64,000 bases of DNA from Bacteroidales bacterium (GCA_020636835.1 JACJXC010000006.1:62001-126000), one strand, 5' to 3'. Numbered from the stretch's first letter, positions 35,872 to 44,870 are shown. Translations and numbers: made by a program. Notes: generated from the letters alone by a model not told the origin.

Positions 35872-37155
35872 CTAATTATATATTGCCGATTTGTAAACAT
35901 CAACCACTTGTTTTGCCGCGTTGTCCCATTTGAGGTTGTTCACCTCGTCCTGCCCATGCTTAATGAAGAAGTTGGAGAGTGCGTTGTAGTTGATTAATCC
36001 CGATATGCTGTCAGCGAGAGCGTCAACATCCCAAAAATCTACCTTTATGGCGTATTTAAGGACTTCGGAAACTCCCGATTGTTTCGATATTATTACCGGA
36101 ACGTTGGAGCGCATGGCCTCCAGTGGGCTTATGCCAAATGGTTCCGAAACCGAGGGCATAACGTACACATCGCTCAGGGCAAACATTTGGTTTACATCCG
36201 AGCCTTTTAAAAATCCGGTGAAGTGGAATTTGTTGGCTATGCCAAGCTTGGCTACCCGTTTTATCATCCGGTTGAGCATATCGCCGCTTCCGGCCATCAC
36301 AAACCGCACGTTTGGGTTTCGTTTCAGTACCTTGTGGGCTGCCTCAACAAAGTAATCGGGCCCTTTCTGAAAGGTAACACGGCCTAGGAATGTAACAACC
36401 TTTTCGGGAACCCCCCGGTTTAAGTCTAATTCTTGATGGTTGGTGAAGTCGACCCCGTTGTGAACGGTGATTACCTTATCTTCAGGTATGCCATACCGGT
36501 TGATAACTATATTGCGGGTGTAGTGGCTTACGGTGATAATCCTGTCGGCCACCTCCATGCCTCTGCGTTCAATTTCGTAAACACTTTGGTTGATGTTTTC
36601 GCCGCTTCGGTCGAACTCCGTAGCGTGAACGTGTATAACCAGGGGTTTCCCCGATACCATTTTCGCTGCAATGCCGGCGGGGTAGGTTAGCCAGTCGTGA
36701 GCGTGTATTACATCAAACTGGTTTTTTGATGCCAGTGTTGCCGCAGTTATGGCGTAACGTGTAACTTCGCTCATCAAGCTTGGCCCATATTTGCCTGAGA
36801 ACTTGAATTTTCGGCGCGAACTAAGGCTGCTGCTTTCGCTGGTGTCGAATTCCGACGATTCTATAATTTTTGCGAATTCTTCGGGGTCAACGTAGGGTAC
36901 AATATTTGAACTAATCTCGAGGTACTGGATGTGTTTCCAGAACTCTTCGAGTTGTGTGGATGTGTGTGTAACATCAATATTTTCGGCTGCAACTAATCGG
37001 ATTGCCGAACCATCTTCGTCGCCGTAAGCCTTTGGGACTACAAAAATTATGTCAACGCTTTGTTTGGCAATTCCTTTGGTTAACCCAAAACAGGCTGTTC
37101 CAAGTCCTCCCGTAATATGGGGCGGGAACTCCCATCCAAACATTAATACTCTCAT
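35872..37155 (-). CDS. GT4/starch-synthase-like glycosyltransferase
   Basis: A 427-residue GT-B enzyme. The N-terminal domain has the glycogen/starch synthase-like start LMFGWEFPPHITGGLGTACFGLTKG, with the ADP-glucose-binding type KxGGLG replaced by TGGLG. The C-terminal domain has TFLGRVTFQKGPDYFVEAA and the E-x7-E motif of retaining GT4 enzymes (SVSEPFGISPLEAM). It is probably a glucan or maltose-1-phosphate synthase; the donor is not certain. It is second in the operon, 22 bp after the debranching gene. Confidence 0.88.
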   Translation of the reverse strand: MRVLMFGWEFPPHITGGLGTACFGLTKGIAKQSVDIIFVVPKAYGDEDGSAIRLVAAENIDVTHTSTQLEEFWKHIQYLEISSNIVPYVDPEEFAKIIESSEFDTSESSSLSSRRKFKFSGKYGPSLMSEVTRYAITAATLASKNQFDVIHAHDWLTYPAGIAAKMVSGKPLVIHVHATEFDRSGENINQSVYEIERRGMEVADRIITVSHYTRNIVINRYGIPEDKVITVHNGVDFTNHQELDLNRGVPEKVVTFLGRVTFQKGPDYFVEAAHKVLKRNPNVRFVMAGSGDMLNRMIKRVAKLGIANKFHFTGFLKGSDVNQMFALSDVYVMPSVSEPFGISPLEAMRSNVPVIISKQSGVSEVLKYAIKVDFWDVDALADSISGLINYNALSNFFIKHGQDEVNNLKWDNAAKQVVDVYKSAIYN

Positions 37156-37177
37156 GTTTTTTTGGCATTAATTATGG

Positions 37178-39121
37178 TTAATCTTTGTTCTTTTCAATCA
37201 TGTTTACTATGCGGATTAGTTCAGCAACGCTCCAAGCTTGCGATATGCATCCGTTCGGTCGTTGCGGGGGATCTCCGTCGTAAATTTCAGGAACGGTGCA
37301 TAGTCCATAGATGTCGATGTCTTCGCAGAGCGAATCCACGATGCTTTGAGCGATGTGAGTTGCGTTTTTGCCATGTATTTTATAGTACGCTTCCACGTAA
37401 TGGCCAAGTAGCCAGGGCCAGGTGGTCCCTTGGTGGTAGGCGGCATCGCGGGTGGCTTGGTCTCCCTCGTATCTACCTTTGTAGTCGGGGTGTTGGGGCG
37501 AAAGTGTGCGTAGCCCTTTGGGTGTGTATAGGCGGCGTTCAACAATGTTTAAAGTTCCAATCTTCTTGTCGTCGTCGAGTGGGCTGTATGGCAGCGATAT
37601 CGCGAATATCTGGTTGGGGCGGATGTCGGTATTCTGCCCGTTTTCGTCAACATAGTCGGCTAGGTATTGTCCATCCTCGATCCAGAATAGCTGGTTAAAC
37701 GATTTCTTGGCCAGATCGGCAATGGGGAGCCATTCCTTCACGAATCGGGAATCTTTATTCTTTGTGGCCAACTCAATAGTGATCATTATGGCGTTGTACC
37801 ATAGTGCGTTTATTTCAACGGCGAAGCCTATTCTTGGAGTCACGGGTTTTCCGTGGGCAATGGCATCCATCCAGGTTAGGGCATGCCCTTTCTCTCCGGC
37901 CCATATCAATCCGTTCGGATGCATTTTAATGTTGTAGGCAAGTCCTGCACGGTACCCTTTTAGGATGGTTTTCATCTTTTTACCATAGTCTTTCCATACA
38001 TCCTTATGGTTGTTGGTGTGCAGGTAGTACTGTTGTATTGCCCAGAAATACCACAATGGGGCATCTACCGAGTTGAATGCAACCGATTTGGCATTGCCCA
38101 TGTTTGGGAATAGTCCATCCTTGAGGTCGTGGCTCAGGGTGTCGAGAATCGACTTACAATTCTTATCGTCGTTTAGGCCGAGCGTTAGCCCTGGTAGCGA
38201 GATGAATGAGTCGCGTCCCCAGCTGCCAAACCAAGGGTAGCCTGCAATTATGTCGTGACGTTTACCCTTTTGCACAATGAATTGGCTGGCCGCATTGGCT
38301 AGGCAATTCATTAGGGTGTCCTTTGGATCCCGTCGCGATAGCTCTGTGTTGAATTTTTTTAGCAGTGTTGCTGGCGTTTGTGCCGATGTGGCTGCCGAAA
38401 AAATTACGCTTTCCCCTTTTTTTAGTGGAATCTCGAAGTAACCGGAGACAAATAGATCCTCGTGTCCATCGTAGCCACGCCTTAACTCCTCGATGTACTC
38501 TATGTTGTAGTACCAGTCGGGTGATGCAACGTATTCGTTCTTCTTGTTTATTTGCATGTATAGGTGGGGAAATCCGGTGTATAGTTTGTACCTAACACCG
38601 TTGTCGCAAACCTGATACTTAGTGTTAACCCAATGGCTGGCTTTGCTAAGGCTATGCGCATTACGGAATGCCAGGAATGGCTTTATTTTTAATTTGGTGG
38701 GGCTATGTGCGTCCACTAGGGTGTATCTAATTAGTATCTGTTCCTCATTGTGAACAAATAGAAGCTCCTTTTTTAGTATTACACCGCCAACCCTGTATGT
38801 TAGTGTAGGGGTAGGGGCGTACTCAAAGCTCTCGATGTATTTGTGCCCCCTGGGTTCGAATATGCCAGGGTAACGGTGAATGCCAAGGTTGAATGACTGC
38901 CCGTGTTGAACAATGGTTTCGTCCACGTTGGAGAGGAGTACGTGGTTTTCTCCGTCAAATTCGTCGATTGGGAGGATCATTAAACCATGATACTTGCGGG
39001 TGTTGCAGAGTATTATGGTGGTGCTAAAGTAACCACCGGCCCGGTTTGTGCTCAAAATCTCACGATTTAGGGAATACTCTAGATTTACCAGCTGTTCTTT
39101 GTCGAATGCTAAGTACTTCAT
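37178..39121 (-). CDS. Amylo-alpha-1,6-glucosidase (glycogen debranching enzyme)
   Basis: A 647-residue enzyme removing alpha-1,6 branch points from glycogen. The N-terminal domain (about 10-230) is the bacterial/archaeal type: REILSTNRAGGYFSTTIILCNTRKYHGLMI. The C-terminal (alpha/alpha)6 catalytic domain (about 270-640) has GYPWFGSWGRDSFISLPGL with the conserved GRD and later GTTWPWLLGHYVEAY. It is first in the four-gene alpha-glucan operon. No clear Bacteroidota-type promoter was found in the 169-bp divergent gap before the TlpA-like gene. Confidence 0.93.
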   Translation of the reverse strand: MKYLAFDKEQLVNLEYSLNREILSTNRAGGYFSTTIILCNTRKYHGLMILPIDEFDGENHVLLSNVDETIVQHGQSFNLGIHRYPGIFEPRGHKYIESFEYAPTPTLTYRVGGVILKKELLFVHNEEQILIRYTLVDAHSPTKLKIKPFLAFRNAHSLSKASHWVNTKYQVCDNGVRYKLYTGFPHLYMQINKKNEYVASPDWYYNIEYIEELRRGYDGHEDLFVSGYFEIPLKKGESVIFSAATSAQTPATLLKKFNTELSRRDPKDTLMNCLANAASQFIVQKGKRHDIIAGYPWFGSWGRDSFISLPGLTLGLNDDKNCKSILDTLSHDLKDGLFPNMGNAKSVAFNSVDAPLWYFWAIQQYYLHTNNHKDVWKDYGKKMKTILKGYRAGLAYNIKMHPNGLIWAGEKGHALTWMDAIAHGKPVTPRIGFAVEINALWYNAIMITIELATKNKDSRFVKEWLPIADLAKKSFNQLFWIEDGQYLADYVDENGQNTDIRPNQIFAISLPYSPLDDDKKIGTLNIVERRLYTPKGLRTLSPQHPDYKGRYEGDQATRDAAYHQGTTWPWLLGHYVEAYYKIHGKNATHIAQSIVDSLCEDIDIYGLCTVPEIYDGDPPQRPNGCISQAWSVAELIRIVNMIEKNKD

Positions 39122-39227
39122 GTTATAAATAATTTTTTTATTTTTTGATGAAGGATTAATCCCAATTTTCTAACAAGTTAATAAAAAATGATGAAATTCA
39201 ACCCTTTTCTAGTTATCTTTTAGCTAA

Positions 39228-39261
39228 TTTTGAACAGTTTTTTACCGAGTGCCGTATTTTG
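39228..39261 (+). promoter_or_regulatory. Possible promoter of the TlpA-like gene
   Basis: A TTTTG at 39228-39232 and TATTTTG at 39255-39261, 22 bp apart, resemble the Bacteroidota -33/-7 pair (the -7 has one base fewer than TAnnTTTG). They lie 30 bp before the start of the gene at 39291. Confidence 0.3.
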
Positions 39262-39290
39262 TGCATTTGCACCACTCTTAAAGTTTTTCA

Positions 39291-40601
39291 TTGATTATGA
39301 TTCGTATTGCGATAAGGTTGTTACAGTGTTTCGCCTTGGCTTTTGTGCTGTTTGGGATTGTGTCGTGCGGCTCTTCGCCAAATCGTGTGGTTATTGATGT
39401 TCGCCTTAATGGGTTGGAGGAGCGTTGGGTCTATCTTTGCCAATGGAGTGCCAATCGGAGCATTTTGGTCGATTCGGTGGAGGTTGGTTCTCGTTCACGT
39501 GCGGTTTTCGAATTGTCGGTTCAATCGCCCGAGGTTATGGCTCTTACAGTGGATAGAGCGAATTATCCTGTGGTGTTGGTTGTGCAGCCAGGCGATCGTA
39601 TTGTTGTCGATGGGTTGATAACGGATTATACCGTTCGCGGATCGCAAGAGTCGGCTAGCTTGGCTCAAATTCAAGCTCAATTGGGAGATTTTCGGCATAA
39701 GAAGAGTGAGTTGCTCGGTCAGATGCCCGATAGCATATACTCTGGGGCTACCGATTCCTTGGCCAAAATGCTGCAGTTGAGAATCGATTCGTTGACCCAA
39801 AACATCCGGAAAGTAGGAGTGTCGTATATCCGGGCAAATTGTTTTTCGTTATCGTCGGCGCTCCTGCTCCATGCCCAAGTTGATGATAAAACGGATTTGC
39901 TACCCTATGGAAGTTACCGGAGTATCTATATAAAGGTTGATTCATGTTTGCGATTGCTTTACCCCGAGAAACCCATAGTTGAGTCGTTGGAGAAGTTGAT
40001 TGCCTATAGGGAAAAGCTCTATACCATTGAGCAGAATGCAGTAATTATTAAGGCTGGAGATGTAATCCCGCCGGTGTCGTTTAGTTTAATCGATGGGCGT
40101 ACTGTTAGTATTCCGGGTGTCTGGGCTAAACTTATTATCGTAGATTTTTGGGCTCATTGGTGTGCCGATTGTAGGAATCAGCTGTATAGCTATCGTGATA
40201 TTTATCGCGATTATGCGCAGAGTGGGCTTGCCATAGTTCAGGTTGCCTCCGATTTTGATGCCGACTCGTTGCGGGCAATTGTAGCTCGCGATTCGCTCGG
40301 CTGGATGCACATGGTAGAGCCGCAACCCTACAGTTCGCCGTTATTCAAGCAGCTGGGAGTTGTTAAGTTGCCCTCCAACTTCATTCTCGATAGGTGGGGA
40401 CGAGTGCTGGCAACTAATGTTTACGCCGATTCGCTCGTTTCGTTGTTGCAGTCATCGCTGGCTCGACCTACAAAGCCGAAATTGACACCTGCATCGCCCA
40501 GGCGAAAACGTGATTCGTTGCCCAAATCCAATTTACTGCGGTTAGCGCCTGCTCCGATTCAGTCAAGGGGGATACTCGATTCCTCTAAAATATCGCTTTA
40601 A
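39291..40601 (+). CDS. TlpA/DUF4369-type thioredoxin-fold lipoprotein
   Basis: A 436-residue predicted lipoprotein and probable periplasmic thiol-disulfide oxidoreductase. The signal peptide ends in GIVSC (Cys 26). A DUF4369-like beta domain (about 30-125) comes first, then a helical linker with two structural Cys. The thioredoxin-like domain (about 260-395) has DFWAHWCADCRNQL as its active site; CADC replaces the usual CxPC, and the cis-Pro is in VVKLPSNFIL. The C-terminal about 45 residues are basic and Pro-rich (PTKPKLTPASPRRKRD). The gene is 22 bp upstream of rsmA in the same direction. Confidence 0.88.
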   Translation: MIMIRIAIRLLQCFALAFVLFGIVSCGSSPNRVVIDVRLNGLEERWVYLCQWSANRSILVDSVEVGSRSRAVFELSVQSPEVMALTVDRANYPVVLVVQPGDRIVVDGLITDYTVRGSQESASLAQIQAQLGDFRHKKSELLGQMPDSIYSGATDSLAKMLQLRIDSLTQNIRKVGVSYIRANCFSLSSALLLHAQVDDKTDLLPYGSYRSIYIKVDSCLRLLYPEKPIVESLEKLIAYREKLYTIEQNAVIIKAGDVIPPVSFSLIDGRTVSIPGVWAKLIIVDFWAHWCADCRNQLYSYRDIYRDYAQSGLAIVQVASDFDADSLRAIVARDSLGWMHMVEPQPYSSPLFKQLGVVKLPSNFILDRWGRVLATNVYADSLVSLLQSSLARPTKPKLTPASPRRKRDSLPKSNLLRLAPAPIQSRGILDSSKISL

Positions 40602-40623
40602 CTATTAATATTAATGTACAATA

Positions 40624-41406
40624 ATGCCAGCAGTAAAACCCAAAAAGGAGTTAGGTCAGCATTTTTTACACGATAAGCGTACCGCATCAAGAATTGTGGA
40701 GAGTTTGCAGGCTTCGGATGTGGAGAGTATTCTTGAAATTGGCTCCGGAATGGGCGTTTTAACAGTTGACCTACACGCAAAATTTGGTGAAAAGTTTTGG
40801 GCTGTTGAGATTGATAAGGAGTCGGTTGCGTATTTGAATGCCACTTTGCCTACTTTGAGCAAAAATATACTCGACGAGGATTTCCTGAAAATCGATTTAT
40901 CGCGGAAGTTTGCCGGATCGTTGGCAATTATTGGGAACTTGCCCTATAATATTTCGTCGCAGATTTTTTTCAGGATACTGGAGAATAGGCAACAGGTTAC
41001 CGAGGTGGTGGCTATGGTGCAGCGCGAGGTTGCCCTTCGAATAGCCGAAAAACCAGGTTCCCGGACTTACGGAATACTCAGCGTTTTACTTCAGGCCTAT
41101 TACAATATCAACTATCTGTTCACGGTTAGCGAAGGGGCGTTCACTCCACCCCCAAAGGTTAAGTCGGCTGTAATTAGATTGACCCGTAACGCGACAATGC
41201 AATTGAATTGCAACGAGGATCTTTTTATTAAGGTGGTAAAGGCGTCGTTCAATCAGCGCCGTAAAACGCTACGTAACTCAATCCGCTCAGGATTTGCATC
41301 GGTAGAAATAAGCGACAAGTTTGCGCAAAAGCGTGCCGAACAGCTATCGGTGGCCGATTTTGTGGAACTGACAAATGAGGTGGAGAAGTCGTTGCAGAAT
41401 CACTAA
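40624..41406 (+). CDS. rsmA: 16S rRNA dimethyladenosine transferase
   Basis: Methylates two adjacent adenines in the 3' hairpin of 16S rRNA during small-subunit maturation (KsgA). The 260-residue protein shows KKELGQHFLHDKR at the N-terminus, SAM motif I EIGSGMGVLT (about 40-49) and catalytic motif IV NLPYNISSQI (about 105-114). The C-terminal helical domain includes KASFNQRRKTLRNSI. Length and motifs are those of a working enzyme. It lies between the TlpA-like gene and the sensor kinase gene. Confidence 0.96.
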   Translation: MPAVKPKKELGQHFLHDKRTASRIVESLQASDVESILEIGSGMGVLTVDLHAKFGEKFWAVEIDKESVAYLNATLPTLSKNILDEDFLKIDLSRKFAGSLAIIGNLPYNISSQIFFRILENRQQVTEVVAMVQREVALRIAEKPGSRTYGILSVLLQAYYNINYLFTVSEGAFTPPPKVKSAVIRLTRNATMQLNCNEDLFIKVVKASFNQRRKTLRNSIRSGFASVEISDKFAQKRAEQLSVADFVELTNEVEKSLQNH

Positions 41407-41464
41407 TTCTTTATATTTTCACAGAATCGAAAAACGTAATGTAAAAGGCTTTAAAATATTCTCT

Positions 41465-43534
41465 ATGGTAAGAAAATTTACTCTCTTTACTTTTATCATC
41501 GCTTTATCTCTTTACTCGTGGGCCGATAATAACTCCACCATCGATAGTATTAAGCAGGTTATTGGTGCTGCCGACAGCGAGGCGAAGGGTAAAATGCTTA
41601 TGGAGTTGAGCAAGAATTACCTTAGGAAAAATAATGCTGTTGGCCTTTTTTGTTCCGATGCCGCATGCAAACACGCCCTCGATGTTAGGGATCGGGCTAT
41701 GGAGTCCAAAGCCCTTTTTTACAAAGGGGCCTACAGTGTTCAGCTGGGGCAATTCGATTCGGCCATAGTATTTTTGAATAGGAGTGTGAATATTGCTGCG
41801 GACTTGAAGGATAATAAGTTGAAGGCTGCATCGCTCGATGCCTTGGGGAATGCCTATTTACGCAAGGGCGATGTGGATTTGGCTAGGGGCTCTTTTTCGC
41901 AAATTCTCGAACTCGGCGATACATCAAAGGATTTTTACCAATTTCGGGTTAATTCGTTAAACGCGTTGGCCATAATTCATTACCGTGGAGGAAATTTTAA
42001 GGAGGCCATTGAACAGTTTATTCAGCTCTACGAGTTGAGCTTGGCAAAGAACGATAAGGCTAACTCGGCCAACTGCGCCGGGAATATTGCCGGGCTATTC
42101 TACTCCCTGAAGAACTACCCCAAGGCGCTATCGTACTACAAAGTAACGCAAGAACTCTTCCAAGAGTTGGGTATGACCATGAACAGAGCTCTCACCTACG
42201 AGAATATTGGAATGGTTCAAAAAGAGGTAGGCGTGCTCGATTCGGCAATTATTAATTTTCAGAAAGCCGAGCCTGTTTACATTGAGTCGGGCAACAAAGC
42301 CCAGCTAGCAAACCTTTACCAGAATATGTCCGATGCCTATATCAAACTTGGACTTCCTGTTAAGGCGAATGAGTATGTATCGTTGGCCATCGACATCAAC
42401 GAAAAGAATAATCTGAAAGGAAATTTTGCCGAAGGCTATTTGTTGAAGGCATTATCGTTGAGTAAATTGGGTCGTAATGCTGAGGCTAAAGGTTATATCC
42501 AAAAGGCGTCGGATTGGGCTACTAGCCTAAATCAAACCGAGTTGTTGGTTAATATCTCTAAGGCCGGTTACGATATATACAAGAACCTTGGCAATTGGAA
42601 GGTGTCGCTGTCTTACCTTGAGCAGTACAATAGGTTGAACGATTCAATTCTAAGCGCAACCCTTAAAAAGGACATTGCCGATTTGGAGGCCAAGTACGAG
42701 TCGGTTAAAAAGGAGAACCAAATTCAGCAGCTCTCGGCCGAGAAGCTACAGCACGAGTTAACCATAAAGAACGAGAGAAAAAGCAAACTGTTAATTGCCG
42801 GGTCGCTCCTGTTTTTGTTGATAACCGGTTTTTTAGTGGCTTTGTGGTCTCGCTCCAAGAACATTCAGAAACAGGCAGAGCTCAGCCGGGCCAAAATCGA
42901 TATCGAGAATAGACTGCTCCGCTCGCAGATGAATCCACATTTTTTATTCAACTCATTGAATTCCGTGCAGCGTTATATTGGCGAGAATAACTCGCAGCAG
43001 GCGCAATCATTCTTGGCGAAATTTTCGGGTTTAATCCGGAATATTTTGGATAGCACCATGCAGAGTTACATTACGCTTGAGAAAGAGGTGGAAACGCTTA
43101 GCCTTTATTTAACTCTTGAGCAGCAACGTTTTCAGGGTAAGTTCGATTTTAGCGTATCGGTTGAAGATGGTATTGAGCCTGAATTCATTGAGGTTCCTCC
43201 AGTGCTCGTGCAGCCATTTGTGGAGAACTCTATTGTGCATGGAGTGTCTGCGCTAGAGGGGAAAGGGCAAATTGATATTTGTTTTAGGCGGGTCGACGGA
43301 TTGGTTGAGTGTACCATTACCGACAATGGCGTGGGCGTTAATGCTGCGAAAACGAATGCTTCTTCGAAAACTCATAAAAGCGTTGGGATGCAGGTTACTG
43401 CCGATAGGTTGCGTATGTTAAACCAAAAGCTTAACTTTGAAATCAAGGCCGATGTGGTTGACCTTTCAACGCAAAACCCATCTGTTACAGGGACTCGTGT
43501 AACCGTAACAATGCCATTTAGGGAATTGGAGTAA
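41465..43534 (+). CDS. TPR-containing sensor histidine kinase (LytS/YehU type)
   Basis: A 689-residue sensor, from ATG 41465 (MVRKFTLFTFIIALSLYSWA, a signal peptide). A longer frame from 41375 would overlap rsmA and add 30 residues that do not look like a signal, so I prefer 41465. Tetratricopeptide repeats fill about 30-400 outside the membrane. A coiled segment and a membrane helix follow (about 440-460, LLIAGSLLFLLITGFLVALW). The His-kinase domain has the phospho-acceptor His in RSQMNPHFLFNSLNSV (about 492). The catalytic ATPase part ends with ITDNGVGV and GMQVTADRL. The partner response regulator gene is 11 bp downstream. Confidence 0.93.
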   Translation: MVRKFTLFTFIIALSLYSWADNNSTIDSIKQVIGAADSEAKGKMLMELSKNYLRKNNAVGLFCSDAACKHALDVRDRAMESKALFYKGAYSVQLGQFDSAIVFLNRSVNIAADLKDNKLKAASLDALGNAYLRKGDVDLARGSFSQILELGDTSKDFYQFRVNSLNALAIIHYRGGNFKEAIEQFIQLYELSLAKNDKANSANCAGNIAGLFYSLKNYPKALSYYKVTQELFQELGMTMNRALTYENIGMVQKEVGVLDSAIINFQKAEPVYIESGNKAQLANLYQNMSDAYIKLGLPVKANEYVSLAIDINEKNNLKGNFAEGYLLKALSLSKLGRNAEAKGYIQKASDWATSLNQTELLVNISKAGYDIYKNLGNWKVSLSYLEQYNRLNDSILSATLKKDIADLEAKYESVKKENQIQQLSAEKLQHELTIKNERKSKLLIAGSLLFLLITGFLVALWSRSKNIQKQAELSRAKIDIENRLLRSQMNPHFLFNSLNSVQRYIGENNSQQAQSFLAKFSGLIRNILDSTMQSYITLEKEVETLSLYLTLEQQRFQGKFDFSVSVEDGIEPEFIEVPPVLVQPFVENSIVHGVSALEGKGQIDICFRRVDGLVECTITDNGVGVNAAKTNASSKTHKSVGMQVTADRLRMLNQKLNFEIKADVVDLSTQNPSVTGTRVTVTMPFRELE

Positions 43535-43545
43535 AACTATTCGCA

Positions 43546-44277
43546 ATGATCCGATCTGTTATTATCGATGATGAGGATAATGCCAGGGTTGCTTTGCAGA
43601 GCATGCTGGCTGCCAATTGTGCCGATGTTGTGGTTTCGGAAACGGCTGGCAGTGTTGTGGATGGCGTAAAGCTGATTCAGCGTGCAAATCCCGATCTGGT
43701 TTTTCTCGATATTCAAATGCAGGATGGCACTGGTTTCGATCTGCTCGAGATGATTCCAAATCCAAAATTCTCAGTAATCTTCGTAACATCCTATGATAAC
43801 TACGCTTTAAAGGCGTTTCAGTTTGCCGCAATGGATTACCTCCTGAAACCGGTCGATCCGGAGATGTTGGTTAAAGCCATCGACAAGTACCGCAAGTACA
43901 ATGCCTCTCAGCAACCATTCCTTAATGTATTGCTCGATAACCATCGGTTGGGGTTAAAGCGTATGGCCATTCCTACCCAGGAGGGTATTATTTTATTCGA
44001 TGTTGATACAATTACTCATCTCGAGGGCGATGGTTGCTATACCAATATCTTCAATAAGGCTGGCGAACGCAAGATTGTGTCGCGCAGTCTTAAGGAGTTC
44101 GAGTCGCTGCTCGATACCTCTGTTTTTTTTCGCTCCCACAAATCGCACATTGTGAATCTGAATCATGTGAGCCGTTACGTGCAATCCGATGGGGGCTATC
44201 TGGTTCTGAATAATGGAACCTCGGTGCCTGTGGCTCGTCGTAAAAAGGATGAGCTTGAGCAGATACTCGGAGTGTAA
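43546..44277 (+). CDS. LytTR-type response regulator
   Basis: A 243-residue two-component regulator. The receiver domain (1-120) has acidic residues DDED (8-11), the phospho-acceptor Asp 55 in DLVFLDIQMQDG, the conserved Thr/Ser region VTSYD and Lys in LLKPVD. The LytTR DNA-binding domain (about 140-243) carries DTITHLEGDGCYTNIF and FFRSHKSHIVNLNHV. The kinase gene directly upstream is its presumed partner. Targets are not known. The gene is followed by a MITE that lies between its stop and its terminator. Confidence 0.94.
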   Translation: MIRSVIIDDEDNARVALQSMLAANCADVVVSETAGSVVDGVKLIQRANPDLVFLDIQMQDGTGFDLLEMIPNPKFSVIFVTSYDNYALKAFQFAAMDYLLKPVDPEMLVKAIDKYRKYNASQQPFLNVLLDNHRLGLKRMAIPTQEGIILFDVDTITHLEGDGCYTNIFNKAGERKIVSRSLKEFESLLDTSVFFRSHKSHIVNLNHVSRYVQSDGGYLVLNNGTSVPVARRKKDELEQILGV

Positions 44278-44284
44278 TAATGTA

Positions 44285-44556
44285 TTGCTAATCATTATTG
44301 TTCGGTAAAATTTTTGTTCTTCTATGAATTAAAAATTACGCTACTCTGTAGCTTAATTGTTGGAATCTAAATGGCTTATCTACAAATATTTCGCCGCTAA
44401 GCGGCTAGTAATTAGCAGCAGAGCTGCGGCATATTTATAGCAAATCCGAATACCCACAAAAGTAAGCTCCAGCGGAGCGGAATCTCATTAAAAGCCTTTG
44501 GAATAAACCGACTCAGTGGTTAAAATTTATTTTTGTTGGACAGTAGTGATTGCTAA
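44285..44556. repeat. 7-bp target-site duplication around MITE copy 2
   Basis: TTGCTAA at 44285-44291 and again at 44550-44556, directly abutting the two ends of the 258-bp element. This shows transposition-type insertion, not shared ancestry of the locus. Confidence 0.8.
44292..44549. mobile_element. 258-bp MITE-like element, copy 2
   Basis: Second copy of the element described at 7660-7917, same orientation and length, with about 93% identity by eye. It has no coding capacity and retains the inverted ends (TCATTATTGTTCGGTAAA and TCACTACTGTCCAACAAA on the opposite strand). The inner hairpins are conserved, though one stem pair differs (GCTCTGCG against GCTAAGCG). The intact duplication suggests the insertion is fairly recent. 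It separates the response-regulator stop from its terminator by about 270 bp. Confidence 0.9.
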
Positions 44557-44570
44557 TGATGCTTACTGCC

Positions 44571-44600
44571 AGCCCCGTCGTTGCGATGGGGCTTTTTTTG
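44571..44600 (+). terminator. Terminator of the sensor kinase/regulator operon
   Basis: AGCCCC/GGGGCT stem (44571-44576 with 44588-44593), extendable by TCG/CGA, followed by TTTTTTTG. Originally just after the response regulator, now beyond the MITE. Confidence 0.85.
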
Positions 44601-44682
44601 CCGTTTACTCCCCAAAAACCGCCGTTTGTTTATTGGTTTTGCCCGATGGTTTATTAGCTCAATTTAATTGCAAAATGCAAAC

Positions 44683-44690
44683 TAGTTTTG
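44683..44690 (+). promoter_or_regulatory. Probable -7 box TAGTTTTG
   Basis: An exact TAnnTTTG match in the 270-bp gap before the type IX cargo gene, 26 bp before a 41-codon ORF. A TTG at the ideal distance is not obvious. Confidence 0.4.
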
Positions 44691-44708
44691 ACCTTAAATA
44701 ATTACACC

Positions 44709-44834
44709 ATGCTTGCATTGACGATTCCTTCGGGTCTTATGCTGATCGCTTTCCTGGTTGCCTCGCGCAATCGGAAAGGGCTGGTCGATTGGGGTGTCTA
44801 TGTGAAGTTGATGGTGTCGGTGTTTGCGAAATAG
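44709..44834 (+). CDS. 41-residue possible membrane peptide
   Basis: The frame reads MLALTIPSGLMLIAFLVASR then NRKGLVDWGVYVKLMVSVFAK. A hydrophobic stretch at residues 1-18 is followed by a charged turn and an amphipathic end. It begins just after a -7-like box and ends 36 bp before the type IX cargo gene. It could be a small membrane protein or simply the leader of that transcript. No family recognised. Confidence 0.3.
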   Translation: MLALTIPSGLMLIAFLVASRNRKGLVDWGVYVKLMVSVFAK

Positions 44835-44855
44835 TAACCCATATCAAACAATTAT

Positions 44856-44862
44856 AAGGAGG
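44856..44862 (+). promoter_or_regulatory. Strong Shine-Dalgarno AAGGAGG
   Basis: A full AAGGAGG lies 8 nt before the ATG of the type IX cargo gene (44871). Such a strong site is unusual here, where few genes have one, and it fixes the start. Confidence 0.7.
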
Positions 44863-44870
44863 TAATTAAT

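Noticed and set aside
41375..41464. Upstream start for the sensor kinase at 41375
   Set aside because: The added 30 residues overlap the end of rsmA and are not signal-like; the ATG at 41465 gives a clean signal peptide.
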